A DNA stretch of 26,390 bases from an uncultured bacterium (GTDB lineage Bacteria > Actinomycetota > Coriobacteriia > Coriobacteriales > Coriobacteriaceae): positions 1-26,390 of the forward strand of contig CAJMPZ010000032.1 of the NCBI GenBank assembly GCA_905215445.1. Reading direction: 5' to 3'. A model generated the notes under the pieces. It was not told the DNA's origin and ran no database searches. It saw nothing but the letters and a program-made list of their open reading frames with translations. The position numbers and the translations under genes are program-made. Shown here one piece after another: positions 13,343 through 20,897 of the stretch. Numbering within the stretch: position 1 is the stretch's first letter; every line of letters begins with the position of its first letter.

Positions 13343-16222
13343 TTATTGAGCATCAAGTTGAGCCTGACGCTCCCGGTCACGCCTGAGCAACGGCGCCAAA
13401 AACTTGCCCGTATAACTCTGCGGACAGTCCGCAACCTGCTCCGGTGTGCCCGAAACCACGACGGTTCCGCCGCCGTTACCGCCCTCGGGGCCCATATCGA
13501 TCAGGCGGTCGGCAACCTTGATGACATCAAGGTTGTGTTCAATCACCAGCACCGTGTTGCCCGCATCGACCAAGCGCTGCAGCACATCGAGCAGCTGGCG
13601 GACGTCCTCAAAATGAAGGCCGGTCGTCGGCTCATCCAAAATATAGAACGTCTTGCCCGTCTGGCGTCGATGAAGCTCCTTGGCGAGCTTCACACGCTGC
13701 GCCTCGCCGCCCGAGAGCGTCGTAGCGGGCTGGCCCAGGCTCACGTAGCCCAAGCCTACATCGTACAGCGTCTGGAGCTTGCGCTTAATCTGCGGGATAT
13801 TCCCAAAGAAGGCCAGTGCCTCGGTGACGCTCATGTCGAGCACGTCCGAGATAGTCTTACCACGGTAGGTGACCTCAAGCGTCTCGCGGTTATAGCGTTT
13901 GCCGCCGCAGACCTCACAGGGGACATAGATATCGGGAAGGAAGTGCATCTCGATCTTAATTTGTCCGTCGCCCTTGCATGCTTCGCAGCGACCGCCGCTC
14001 ACGTTAAAGGAGAAACGTCCCGGCGAGTAGCCGCGCGCCTTCGACTCCGGCGTACTCGCAAACAGCGCGCGAAGATCATCCCACAGGCCAATGTACGTAG
14101 CAGGGTTGGAACGCGGCGTGCGGCCAATCGGCGACTGGTCGATATCGATAACCTTATCGATACACTCGATGCCCTCGATTTTCTTATACGGACCCACAGG
14201 GCGCGTCGAACGGTGAATGGCATTCGTAAGGGCAGGTGCGATAGTGTCGGTAACCAGGGAGCTCTTACCCGATCCCGACACGCCGGTAACGACCGTAAGC
14301 GTACCAAACTCGATCTTGGCGGTAACGTTTTTGAGGTTGTTGGCACGGGCGCCCGTGATCTTAAGGCAGCCGCGACCGGGCTTGCGGCGTTCATCGGGAA
14401 CCCGGATCATTCGTTTGCCGGTCAGATAAGCGCCCGTCATCGACTCGGGACACGCCATGATATCGGCAGGCGTTCCCGCCGCGACTACGTGTCCGCCGTT
14501 CACGCCCGCGCCGGGGCCCATGTCGATCACATAGTCGGCAGCACGAATCGTATCCTCATCATGCTCGACGACGATGACGGTATTGCCGATATCGCGTAGG
14601 CGCTCAAGCGTCTTGATCAGGCGCTCGTTATCGCGCTGATGGAGGCCAATCGATGGCTCGTCCAAAATGTACAGGACACCCATGAGGCCGGCGCCGATCT
14701 GCGTTGCCAGGCGAATGCGCTGGGCCTCGCCTCCGGAAAGCGTCGCCGAGGCACGATCGAGGGTCAGATAGTCGAGTCCGACATCGACCAGAAAACGCAA
14801 GCGCTCCAGGATTTCCTTGACGATGCGCCCGCCGATAAACTGTTGGCGCTCGGTGAGTTCCAGGCCCTCAAAAAACTCGAGCGACTCACGGCACGACAGA
14901 CAACAAACCTCGTAAATGGACTTGCCGCCCACGGTGACGGCGAGCATCTCGGGGCGCAAACGAGCGCCGTGGCAGCTCGAGCACGGCTCCTCGCGGATGT
15001 ACTTCTCCAAGCGCGCCTTGGTGTTCTCATTCGTCGTCTCGGTATAGCGCTCGTACAGGATATTGCGCACGCCCGAGAACTTGGTGTCCCACTGGCTGCG
15101 GCGCCCATCGAGCTTTTGATAGTCGACCGAAATCTTCTGGTCGCCCATGCCGTCTAAAAACGCGCGACGCACCCGCGGAGGCAGATCCTCCCACGGCGTA
15201 TCGACGCTCACCTTAAAGTGTTTGCAGACCGCAGCGAAAATCTGTGGATAGTAGTTAGAGTTGCCAAACAGGCTGCCAAAGACCCCGTCGGCGATCGACT
15301 TCGAGGGGTCTTCGATTAGGGCCTCGGCATCGACCGTCTTCTTAAAGCCCAGGCCATCGCACTCTGGGCACGCGCCATAGGGCGCGTTGAACGAGAAATC
15401 ACGCGGCTGCAGGTCATCGATGGAGTGCCCATGCTCCGGGCACGCTAACGCCAGCGAATACTCCAGCAACTCGCCTTCGGTCCCCTCGGGAGCGTCGCGG
15501 TCGGGCAGCAAGTATACGTTCACATTGCCGTGCGCCAGCACGGTCGCCTGCTCAACAGACTCGGCGATACGGCCCAGAGAGTTCTCACGGATCACGATGC
15601 GGTCGACCACGACCTCGATATCGTGCTTGAACTTCTTGTCCAGATCGATCGGATCGTCGAGCGAGCGCACTTCACCGTCGACACGCACGCGGCTAAAGCC
15701 CTCGGCGCGAAGATCCTCAAACAGTTTGGTGTACTCGCCTTTTCGCCCGCGCACCACCGGTGCCAGCACAAACGCGCGGCGGCCCTCCCCCGCCGTCAAG
15801 ACCTTGTCGGCAACCTGGTCGGTCGTCTGGCGCTCAATGACACGGCCGCATTCGGGACAGTGCGGGGTGCCCACACGGGCGAACAGCAGGCGCAGATAGT
15901 CATAAATCTCGGTTACGGTGCCAACCGTCGAGCGAGGGTTTTTAGACGTCGTCTTTTGGTCGATCGACACCGCCGGCGAAAGGCCGTCGATTGAATCCAA
16001 GTCGGGTTTGTCCATCTGTCCCAAGAACTGGCGCGCATAGCTCGAAAGACTCTCGACGTATCGACGCTGGCCCTCGGCATAGATAGTGTCAAATGCCAGC
16101 GAACTCTTGCCCGAGCCAGAAAGACCGGTAATGACCACGAGTTGGTCACGCGGAATGGAAACATCGATATCACGGAGGTTGTGCTCACGGGCGCCGCGAA
16201 TAACGATAGAAGAATCAGACAT
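13343..16222 (-). CDS. uvrA: Excinuclease ABC subunit A
   Basis: A 959-residue damage-recognition ATPase of nucleotide excision repair. It carries two ABC ATPase modules: the first Walker A GLSGSGKSS near 33-41 and the second GVSGSGKSS near 646-654, each with an LSGGEAQR signature and a Walker B (ILDEPSIGLHQRDN and ILDEPTTGLHFEDV). Zinc-binding cysteine sets are visible: CPECGRVIERQ, CPEHG...CPECDG, CSSCHG, and CEACKGDG...CEVCGG. ATG at 16222 is chosen, giving the conserved MSDSSIVIRGAREHNL start with AAGGAG six bases upstream; a 22-residue longer version from 16288 lacks this support. A near-consensus SOS box at 16284-16297 lies 62 bp upstream. The gene is divergent from the LtaS-like gene and read towards the deacylase gene. 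Length and motifs are complete, with no sign of damage. Confidence 0.98.
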   Translation of the reverse strand: MSDSSIVIRGAREHNLRDIDVSIPRDQLVVITGLSGSGKSSLAFDTIYAEGQRRYVESLSSYARQFLGQMDKPDLDSIDGLSPAVSIDQKTTSKNPRSTVGTVTEIYDYLRLLFARVGTPHCPECGRVIERQTTDQVADKVLTAGEGRRAFVLAPVVRGRKGEYTKLFEDLRAEGFSRVRVDGEVRSLDDPIDLDKKFKHDIEVVVDRIVIRENSLGRIAESVEQATVLAHGNVNVYLLPDRDAPEGTEGELLEYSLALACPEHGHSIDDLQPRDFSFNAPYGACPECDGLGFKKTVDAEALIEDPSKSIADGVFGSLFGNSNYYPQIFAAVCKHFKVSVDTPWEDLPPRVRRAFLDGMGDQKISVDYQKLDGRRSQWDTKFSGVRNILYERYTETTNENTKARLEKYIREEPCSSCHGARLRPEMLAVTVGGKSIYEVCCLSCRESLEFFEGLELTERQQFIGGRIVKEILERLRFLVDVGLDYLTLDRASATLSGGEAQRIRLATQIGAGLMGVLYILDEPSIGLHQRDNERLIKTLERLRDIGNTVIVVEHDEDTIRAADYVIDMGPGAGVNGGHVVAAGTPADIMACPESMTGAYLTGKRMIRVPDERRKPGRGCLKITGARANNLKNVTAKIEFGTLTVVTGVSGSGKSSLVTDTIAPALTNAIHRSTRPVGPYKKIEGIECIDKVIDIDQSPIGRTPRSNPATYIGLWDDLRALFASTPESKARGYSPGRFSFNVSGGRCEACKGDGQIKIEMHFLPDIYVPCEVCGGKRYNRETLEVTYRGKTISDVLDMSVTEALAFFGNIPQIKRKLQTLYDVGLGYVSLGQPATTLSGGEAQRVKLAKELHRRQTGKTFYILDEPTTGLHFEDVRQLLDVLQRLVDAGNTVLVIEHNLDVIKVADRLIDMGPEGGNGGGTVVVSGTPEQVADCPQSYTGKFLAPLLRRDRERQAQLDAQ

Positions 16223-16283
16223 GGAAGCTCCTTGCCTCCTATTGCATCGAATCATACTGCCGATGAGTTTAGCGCACTCGACG

Positions 16284-16297
16284 CGCACAGGTGTTCG
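16284..16297 (-). promoter_or_regulatory. Candidate LexA (SOS) box upstream of uvrA
   Basis: Minus-strand CGAACACCTGTGCG matches the actinobacterial SOS pattern CGAAC-N4-GTTCG except at one arm position (GTGCG). It lies 62 bp upstream of the uvrA start, in the uvrA/LtaS divergent region, where SOS control of uvrA is expected. A similar box was not found in front of uvrB or uvrC. Confidence 0.45.
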
Positions 16298-16366
16298 TAA
16301 TACAAGATTCGCAGACCTTTAGCTTTGCGTATCGGGCGCTTTGTTTCTCGAAATGCCGTGGAAAGG

Positions 16367-16395
16367 TTACAGTAATCTAATACTGAACTTAATTT
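16367..16395 (+). promoter_or_regulatory. Weak predicted promoter of the LtaS-like gene
   Basis: TTACAG (16367-16372), a 17-bp spacer and TAATTT (16390-16395), about 20 bp before the start codon in an AT-richer stretch. Both boxes are partial matches, so this is tentative. Confidence 0.25.
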
Positions 16396-16415
16396 GCTAT
16401 ACCAGAGGAACGTCC

Positions 16416-18569
16416 ATGACCGAAGATATCCCCCTTGAAATCACTTCGAGCGACATGGCCAATCTGCCCATATTCATCGCCGTCCTTATCGTGGCCGCCG
16501 TCGTCGTGCGCGTGTATTTTTCAATCAAACGCAACGAAAAGCCACCCATTGCCCGCGTCTTTTGGTGCGCGACGCTCCTCATCCCGCTCGGCGTGGCAGC
16601 TGCATGGGTTACGAATCAATTGCTCGTAAATGAGGGCAGCTCCCTATGGGTCCTTTCTTATTCGGCGCTCGGTGCTGCCGCCGTCATGCTTCTTGTCGAG
16701 CCCTTGGTTTCGGGACTTATCGACCAAACCGACCTTGCGACGGGAACGGTTGCCTGTATTTGCCGTGACATCCTTGTCATCGCCGCTGTTTCAGCGCTCT
16801 CGTTCGTTTCACTCGAAATTGCCTGCAACGAAACGTTCTATCGCATTCCCGCCAACTCATTCGGGTTTTCCGTCGGGCTGCTCGCGACGGTTCTGCTCTC
16901 CCTTTATTTGCTGGGACAGCGTCATGGAGGCGTCATGGCTCTCGTGCCCGTCGTCTGCTGCATCCTTGGCATTGCCGAGCACTTCGTCATAACGTTTAAA
17001 GGCGAAGCCATCCTGCCAAGCGATATCTTGGCCCTTGGCACCGCAATGGAAGTGAGCGAGGGATACGAGTTTACCTTTACCGCCGGAATCGTAACCTCTC
17101 TCGCCCTGCTGGAGATTTCCCTGGGGCTTCTTTCGCTCATCCGACCGCGAAAGCTCCGTACGCCCACCCATGTCTTCCCCGCTATCGCCGCTAACCTCTG
17201 TGCTTTTCTGCTAGTGACCGTTGTGGGGCTCTCAGGCTTTTCCAACATCGACTTGGAGCAGGCGCTGGATTTTGGATTTGACCGTTGGCAGCCCATCACC
17301 ACGTATGCGTCTCAGGGTTTTATCACTTCGTTCACCGAAATGGTCAACGAGTTGCCCATTGAGAAGCCCGAAGACTATACGCCCGATGAGGCGCAGAGCA
17401 TCGAGCAGGAGCTCGCCACCGTCTACGACAGCACATATGGCTCGAGCGAACAGCGCGCGGCGGCCGTTGCCCAGTTCAATGAAATCAAGCCGACGATTGT
17501 TGCCGTCATGAACGAGAGTTTTGGCGACCTTTCGTGCTTTGAGCAGCTCCAGGCGGCCGGGTACACCGGCCCCGCATTCTACAACTCGCTTCCCGACACA
17601 CTTGTTCGCGGCACCATGCTCGCTTCGGTCGCCGGTGGCGGAACGGCGAACTCCGAATTCGAATTTTTGACCGGAGCGACAACGGCCTTTGTCGGATTAG
17701 GCAAAATCCCCTATCAGCTGTATCAGATGAATGGCGTCAACAGCCTGGCAAAGGACCTTAAAGAGCTTGGGTATACCGCTACCGCTATGCACCCGCAAAA
17801 CCCCGTCAACTACCATCGAGATAAAATCTATCAGCAGCTGGGCTTTGGAGACTTTCTTTCAATCGGCGATTTCGAAGGTGCGCCCTGTTACCATGCCGGC
17901 GTATGCGACTACGCCACCTACGACAAGATACTCGACCTGCTTAGAACCGACGAAGCCCCGCAGTTCATCTTTGACGTCACGATGCAAAATCACGGCGGCT
18001 ACGACTATGGCACCGTTCCCGCCGAGGAGCTGACAAACTATTGGGTCGAGGGAGCCAGCGAGGGCGCCAATAGCGCGCTCAACACCTATCTTACCTGCAT
18101 CAACGCATCCGACCGGGACCTCGAGTACTTTATCAACGAGCTCCGCAATATCGGCAGACCGGTTGTCCTTGTCTTTTTTGGCGACCATCAGCCGAGCGCC
18201 GCAACGACTCTCAACGACGAGCTGTACCCTCAGGAAGATACGGCAAGCCACGCTTTCCGTATCTATCAGTCAACATATTTCGTCTGGGCTAACTATGAAA
18301 TCGCCGGCGATACCGAGCTCAACGTCTACGACACCGTCGGGGCAAACGAGATTGCAGCCATTACCCTTAATAAGATCGGCGCCCCGCTCACCGACTATCA
18401 AAAGGCTCTGCTAGCAACAAGGTCAGATGTGCCCACCATCAATGTCGCCGGCTACCTCGGTGCCGACGGGCTGCGCTACGACTTGGAATCTGAAGACAGC
18501 CCATACGCCTCGACGATCGACAAGCTGCAGCGCATGCAATACCTCGAGTTCGCCAGCAAAGTTCAGTAA
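16416..18569 (+). CDS. LtaS-like membrane phosphoglycerol transferase (alkaline phosphatase/sulfatase superfamily)
   Basis: A 717-residue membrane enzyme. About seven or eight hydrophobic segments occupy residues 18-275, followed by an extracellular catalytic domain from about 355. Catalytic features match lipoteichoic acid synthase/MdoB enzymes: metal-ligand glutamate in MNESFGD (E367), threonine nucleophile T410 in GGGTANSEFEFLTG, H526 in MQNHGGY, and D590-H591 in FFGDHQPS. The family transfers glycerol-phosphate from phosphatidylglycerol to a lipoglycan or polysaccharide acceptor at the outer membrane face. ATG at 16416 has AGAGGAA about six bases upstream; an extension to 16341 would add 25 residues. 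It has more N-terminal helices than Staphylococcus LtaS (five), so the exact acceptor is uncertain. It stands first in the plus-strand block with no gene partner that reveals its acceptor. Confidence 0.88.
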   Translation: MTEDIPLEITSSDMANLPIFIAVLIVAAVVVRVYFSIKRNEKPPIARVFWCATLLIPLGVAAAWVTNQLLVNEGSSLWVLSYSALGAAAVMLLVEPLVSGLIDQTDLATGTVACICRDILVIAAVSALSFVSLEIACNETFYRIPANSFGFSVGLLATVLLSLYLLGQRHGGVMALVPVVCCILGIAEHFVITFKGEAILPSDILALGTAMEVSEGYEFTFTAGIVTSLALLEISLGLLSLIRPRKLRTPTHVFPAIAANLCAFLLVTVVGLSGFSNIDLEQALDFGFDRWQPITTYASQGFITSFTEMVNELPIEKPEDYTPDEAQSIEQELATVYDSTYGSSEQRAAAVAQFNEIKPTIVAVMNESFGDLSCFEQLQAAGYTGPAFYNSLPDTLVRGTMLASVAGGGTANSEFEFLTGATTAFVGLGKIPYQLYQMNGVNSLAKDLKELGYTATAMHPQNPVNYHRDKIYQQLGFGDFLSIGDFEGAPCYHAGVCDYATYDKILDLLRTDEAPQFIFDVTMQNHGGYDYGTVPAEELTNYWVEGASEGANSALNTYLTCINASDRDLEYFINELRNIGRPVVLVFFGDHQPSAATTLNDELYPQEDTASHAFRIYQSTYFVWANYEIAGDTELNVYDTVGANEIAAITLNKIGAPLTDYQKALLATRSDVPTINVAGYLGADGLRYDLESEDSPYASTIDKLQRMQYLEFASKVQ

Positions 18570-18629
18570 GCCCGCCCATTCGCTTGGACCCATCGTATTG
18601 CAAGCACGCTCGGCCCAAATGAATCGCAA

Positions 18630-18659
18630 ATGACTCCCGCTCGCAAACGAGGGTACAAT
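18630..18659 (+). promoter_or_regulatory. Predicted promoter of the mrp-flavoprotein pair
   Basis: ATGACT (18630-18635), an 18-bp spacer, and TACAAT (18654-18659, five of six consensus bases). Transcription would begin about 50 bases before the mrp start. The spacer contains a small inverted repeat CTCG-CAAA-CGAG, possibly incidental. Confidence 0.45.
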
Positions 18660-18714
18660 GACGCTCGTGTCACACCACGGGGCCCCGGCCCCAACATATA
18701 CAAAGGAGTCATAC

Positions 18715-19545
18715 ATGGGTTGCGAGCACGCACAGGCCGCCGGCGGACAAACGTCGCCGTCGCAATTTGAGGAGAACACGCTGTCCGAGGTCAAACGCGT
18801 CATCGCCGTGCTTTCCGGCAAGGGCGGTGTCGGCAAGTCGTTTGTCACCGGTGCCATCGCCACCGAGCTTGCCCGTCACGGCCACAAGGTCGGCGTCCTC
18901 GATGCCGACATCACCGGTCCCTCTATCCCCAAGATGTTCGGTATGAGCGGACGCCACGTCCATGCCCTTGGCAACCTTATGCTGCCCGAAATCTCCGAAC
19001 ACGGCGTCAAGGTCATGAGCTCCAACCTGCTGCTCCAAAACGAGACCGACCCCGTCCTTTGGCGCGGTCCGGTCATCGCAGGCGCCATTAGGCAGTTCTG
19101 GAGCGAGACCTCGTGGGGCCCCATCGACTACCTGCTGGTCGACATGCCTCCGGGAACAGGCGACGTCGCGCTCACCGTCTTCCAGTCGCTGCCCGTCGAC
19201 GGCATCGTCATCGTCACGAGCCCGCAGGATCTGGTCTCGATGATCGTCGCCAAGGCGGTCAACATGGCCGAGAAGATGAACGTCCCCATTCTGGGCATTG
19301 TCGAGAACATGAGCTATATTGAGTGCCCCGACTGCGGCAAGAAGATCGAGGTCTTTGGCAAGAGCAAGCTCCCCGAGGTCGCAGAGCGCTATAACCTCGA
19401 CATCTTGGGCCAGCTTCCCATTAATCCGGCACTCGCCGAGGCCTGCGATAAGGGCGAGGTCGAGACCGCGCTGCCCGATGGCATGTTGCCCAAGGCAGTC
19501 TCTGCCGTCGAGGCTATTACCCCGCACGAGACCGACGAGGCCTAA
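18715..19545 (+). CDS. mrp: Mrp/ApbC/NBP35-family Fe-S cluster carrier P-loop ATPase
   Basis: A 276-residue cytoplasmic deviant-Walker ATPase that in this family binds and transfers Fe-S clusters. Seen: Walker A SGKGGVGKSF at 34-43, DADITGPSIPKMFG at 63-76, Walker B-type VDMPPGTGD at 142-150, and the cluster-binding CPDC at 204-207 in the YIECPDCGKK block. The short N-terminus starts MGCEHA, with an extra Cys and His. It lacks the DUF59 domain that precedes the ATPase in many Mrp proteins. The residue after GKS is Phe rather than the usual Thr. ATG at 18715 follows AAAGGAG at good spacing; a start at 18658 would overlap the predicted promoter. The next gene begins immediately after the stop, so the flavoprotein is co-translated and the two may act together. 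Confidence 0.93.
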   Translation: MGCEHAQAAGGQTSPSQFEENTLSEVKRVIAVLSGKGGVGKSFVTGAIATELARHGHKVGVLDADITGPSIPKMFGMSGRHVHALGNLMLPEISEHGVKVMSSNLLLQNETDPVLWRGPVIAGAIRQFWSETSWGPIDYLLVDMPPGTGDVALTVFQSLPVDGIVIVTSPQDLVSMIVAKAVNMAEKMNVPILGIVENMSYIECPDCGKKIEVFGKSKLPEVAERYNLDILGQLPINPALAEACDKGEVETALPDGMLPKAVSAVEAITPHETDEA

Positions 19546-20817
19546 GTGAACGCGAGCGCCCTCTATGACGTCTTGGTAATCGGCGGCGGGGCTTCAGGCC
19601 TCGCCGCCGCCATTACGGCCGCACGCGCTGGCAAAAGCGTCTGCATCGTTGAGCGCGATGTCGCCTGCGGCCTCAAGCTCCTTGCGACCGGTAACGGCCG
19701 TTGCAACCTCTCCAACGAATCGATTGATCCTCAGCGGTATAACCACCCCGCATTCGTCGAATCCGTCATGGGCCCCCAGCCCGAACAAGAGCTTATGGGT
19801 TTCTTCTCCTCGCTGGGCATCATGACAACCTCCGAGGAAGGCCGGCTGTACCCGCGCTCCCTTCGCGCCGAATCGGTGCGCGACGCGCTTCTCAGCGTTT
19901 GCGACCGCCTAGGTATCACCTTAATCTGCGGAGCCAACGTTGCCTCGGCGTACAAAGCTTCCGAAGGCTGGGCACTCCAAATAGACCGTCCAGCGCGGGC
20001 GCTCAAGGCAAAAAAGCACGACGACCGAAAATCGGAGCTCCGCTCGCTTCGGAAGGCGCTCGCCGATGTCCCTCGCAAGAACGAGGCCCTGCAGGCACAT
20101 GCCGTAATTATCGCTACGGGCGGCAACCCCACCGGTATCGCCGATACGTTTCGCCTTCCCCTCACTTCGCTGCGCCCCATCCTCTGCCCCGTATCGGCAA
20201 CGGTCGTTGGCGATCGAGCGGCACTCAAGACGTTGGATGGCCTGCGCGTCCGTGCCCGCTTGACGCTCGCCCGCAATCATAATGAGCTCTGGCACGAAGA
20301 CGGTGAAGTGCTGTTTCGAACCTTCGGTATCTCGGGTGTCGCTGTCTTCAACCTCTCTCGTCGTATCCAGCACGGCGATACGATCCTGCTCGACGTTTTC
20401 CCCGACCTCTCCAAAGACGAGTTGCTCAATATGCTCAACCGGCGCGTTGAGCTGTTCGGTGACTTTTCACCCCGCGATCCCCGTTGGCTCGACGGCATGC
20501 TCGCCCCGCAACTCTCCCGCGTCGTCTGCACAGCGTTCGAGCAGTGCCATCCAGGCTCCAACGATGTCATCCATCTGGTCTCGATCCTCAAGCACTTTAA
20601 GTTGCTCGTCGAGGGAACAGCCGAGGAGCGCTCAGCGCAGGTCACGCGTGGTGGCGTATCTGTCGAGAGTATCTCAACACCCAGTCTACGCGCGCGCAGC
20701 GTTGTCGACGCCCCGCTTTACGTCTGCGGTGAAGCGCTCGACATCGACGCCGATTGCGGAGGCTTTAACCTTGCGTGGGCCTGGATCTCGGGCATTCGCG
20801 CTGCAAGCAGCCTGTAG
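19546..20817 (+). CDS. HI0933/BaiN-like FAD-dependent oxidoreductase (aminoacetone oxidase family)
   Basis: A 423-residue flavoprotein. Seen: N-terminal dinucleotide-binding motif VIGGGASGLAAAITAARAG at 11-29 with the acidic end of strand 2 (IVERD), the family block LLATGNGRCNLSN at 45-57, VIIATGGNPTG mid-protein, and the C-terminal GEALDIDADCGGFNLAWAW that closes over FAD. A basic insertion at about 143-180 (KAKKHDDRKSELRSLRKAL) looks longer than usual. The start is GTG at 19546, directly after the mrp stop TAA, with GAGG inside the mrp end as a weak ribosome site, so translation depends on mrp. Some members, such as the BaiN annotation in bile-acid loci, have been proposed to act on bile acids, but most are uncharacterised; no substrate is claimed here. 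A terminator-like hairpin follows at 20848. Confidence 0.9.
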   Translation: MNASALYDVLVIGGGASGLAAAITAARAGKSVCIVERDVACGLKLLATGNGRCNLSNESIDPQRYNHPAFVESVMGPQPEQELMGFFSSLGIMTTSEEGRLYPRSLRAESVRDALLSVCDRLGITLICGANVASAYKASEGWALQIDRPARALKAKKHDDRKSELRSLRKALADVPRKNEALQAHAVIIATGGNPTGIADTFRLPLTSLRPILCPVSATVVGDRAALKTLDGLRVRARLTLARNHNELWHEDGEVLFRTFGISGVAVFNLSRRIQHGDTILLDVFPDLSKDELLNMLNRRVELFGDFSPRDPRWLDGMLAPQLSRVVCTAFEQCHPGSNDVIHLVSILKHFKLLVEGTAEERSAQVTRGGVSVESISTPSLRARSVVDAPLYVCGEALDIDADCGGFNLAWAWISGIRAASSL

Positions 20818-20847
20818 CCGCGCAGTCTATAATCAAAAACGCATTCG

Positions 20848-20879
20848 GGCCGTCTGGGATACCGGACGGCCTCTTTCTT
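20848..20879 (+). terminator. Intrinsic terminator after the HI0933-like gene
   Basis: Plus-strand stem of about 10 bp (GGCCGTC at 20848-20854 with GACGGCC at 20865-20871, extended inward by T-G, G-C and G-C pairs) followed by TCTTTCTT. It starts 31 bp after the stop codon and ends 19 bp before the next start. A consensus TATAAT at 20828-20833 lies just upstream, so it could also work as a leader attenuator for the downstream gene. Confidence 0.7.
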
Positions 20880-20897
20880 GCCTCTAAGGAGACCTCG

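Noticed and set aside
13346..14599. A 417-codon plus-strand frame opposite uvrA
   Set aside because: Entirely inside the conserved second ATPase half of uvrA and without recognisable motifs.
16297..16307. An 11-base string GTAATACAAGA found before the LtaS-like gene and, on the minus strand at 26211-26221, before coaE, each about 100 bp from the start
   Set aside because: One such match among AT-richer intergenic sequences is near chance expectation, and neither site fits a palindrome or promoter box.
18709..19527. A 272-codon minus-strand frame opposite mrp
   Set aside because: Mrp motifs (P-loop, CPDC) are on the plus strand; the antisense frame shows only biased composition.
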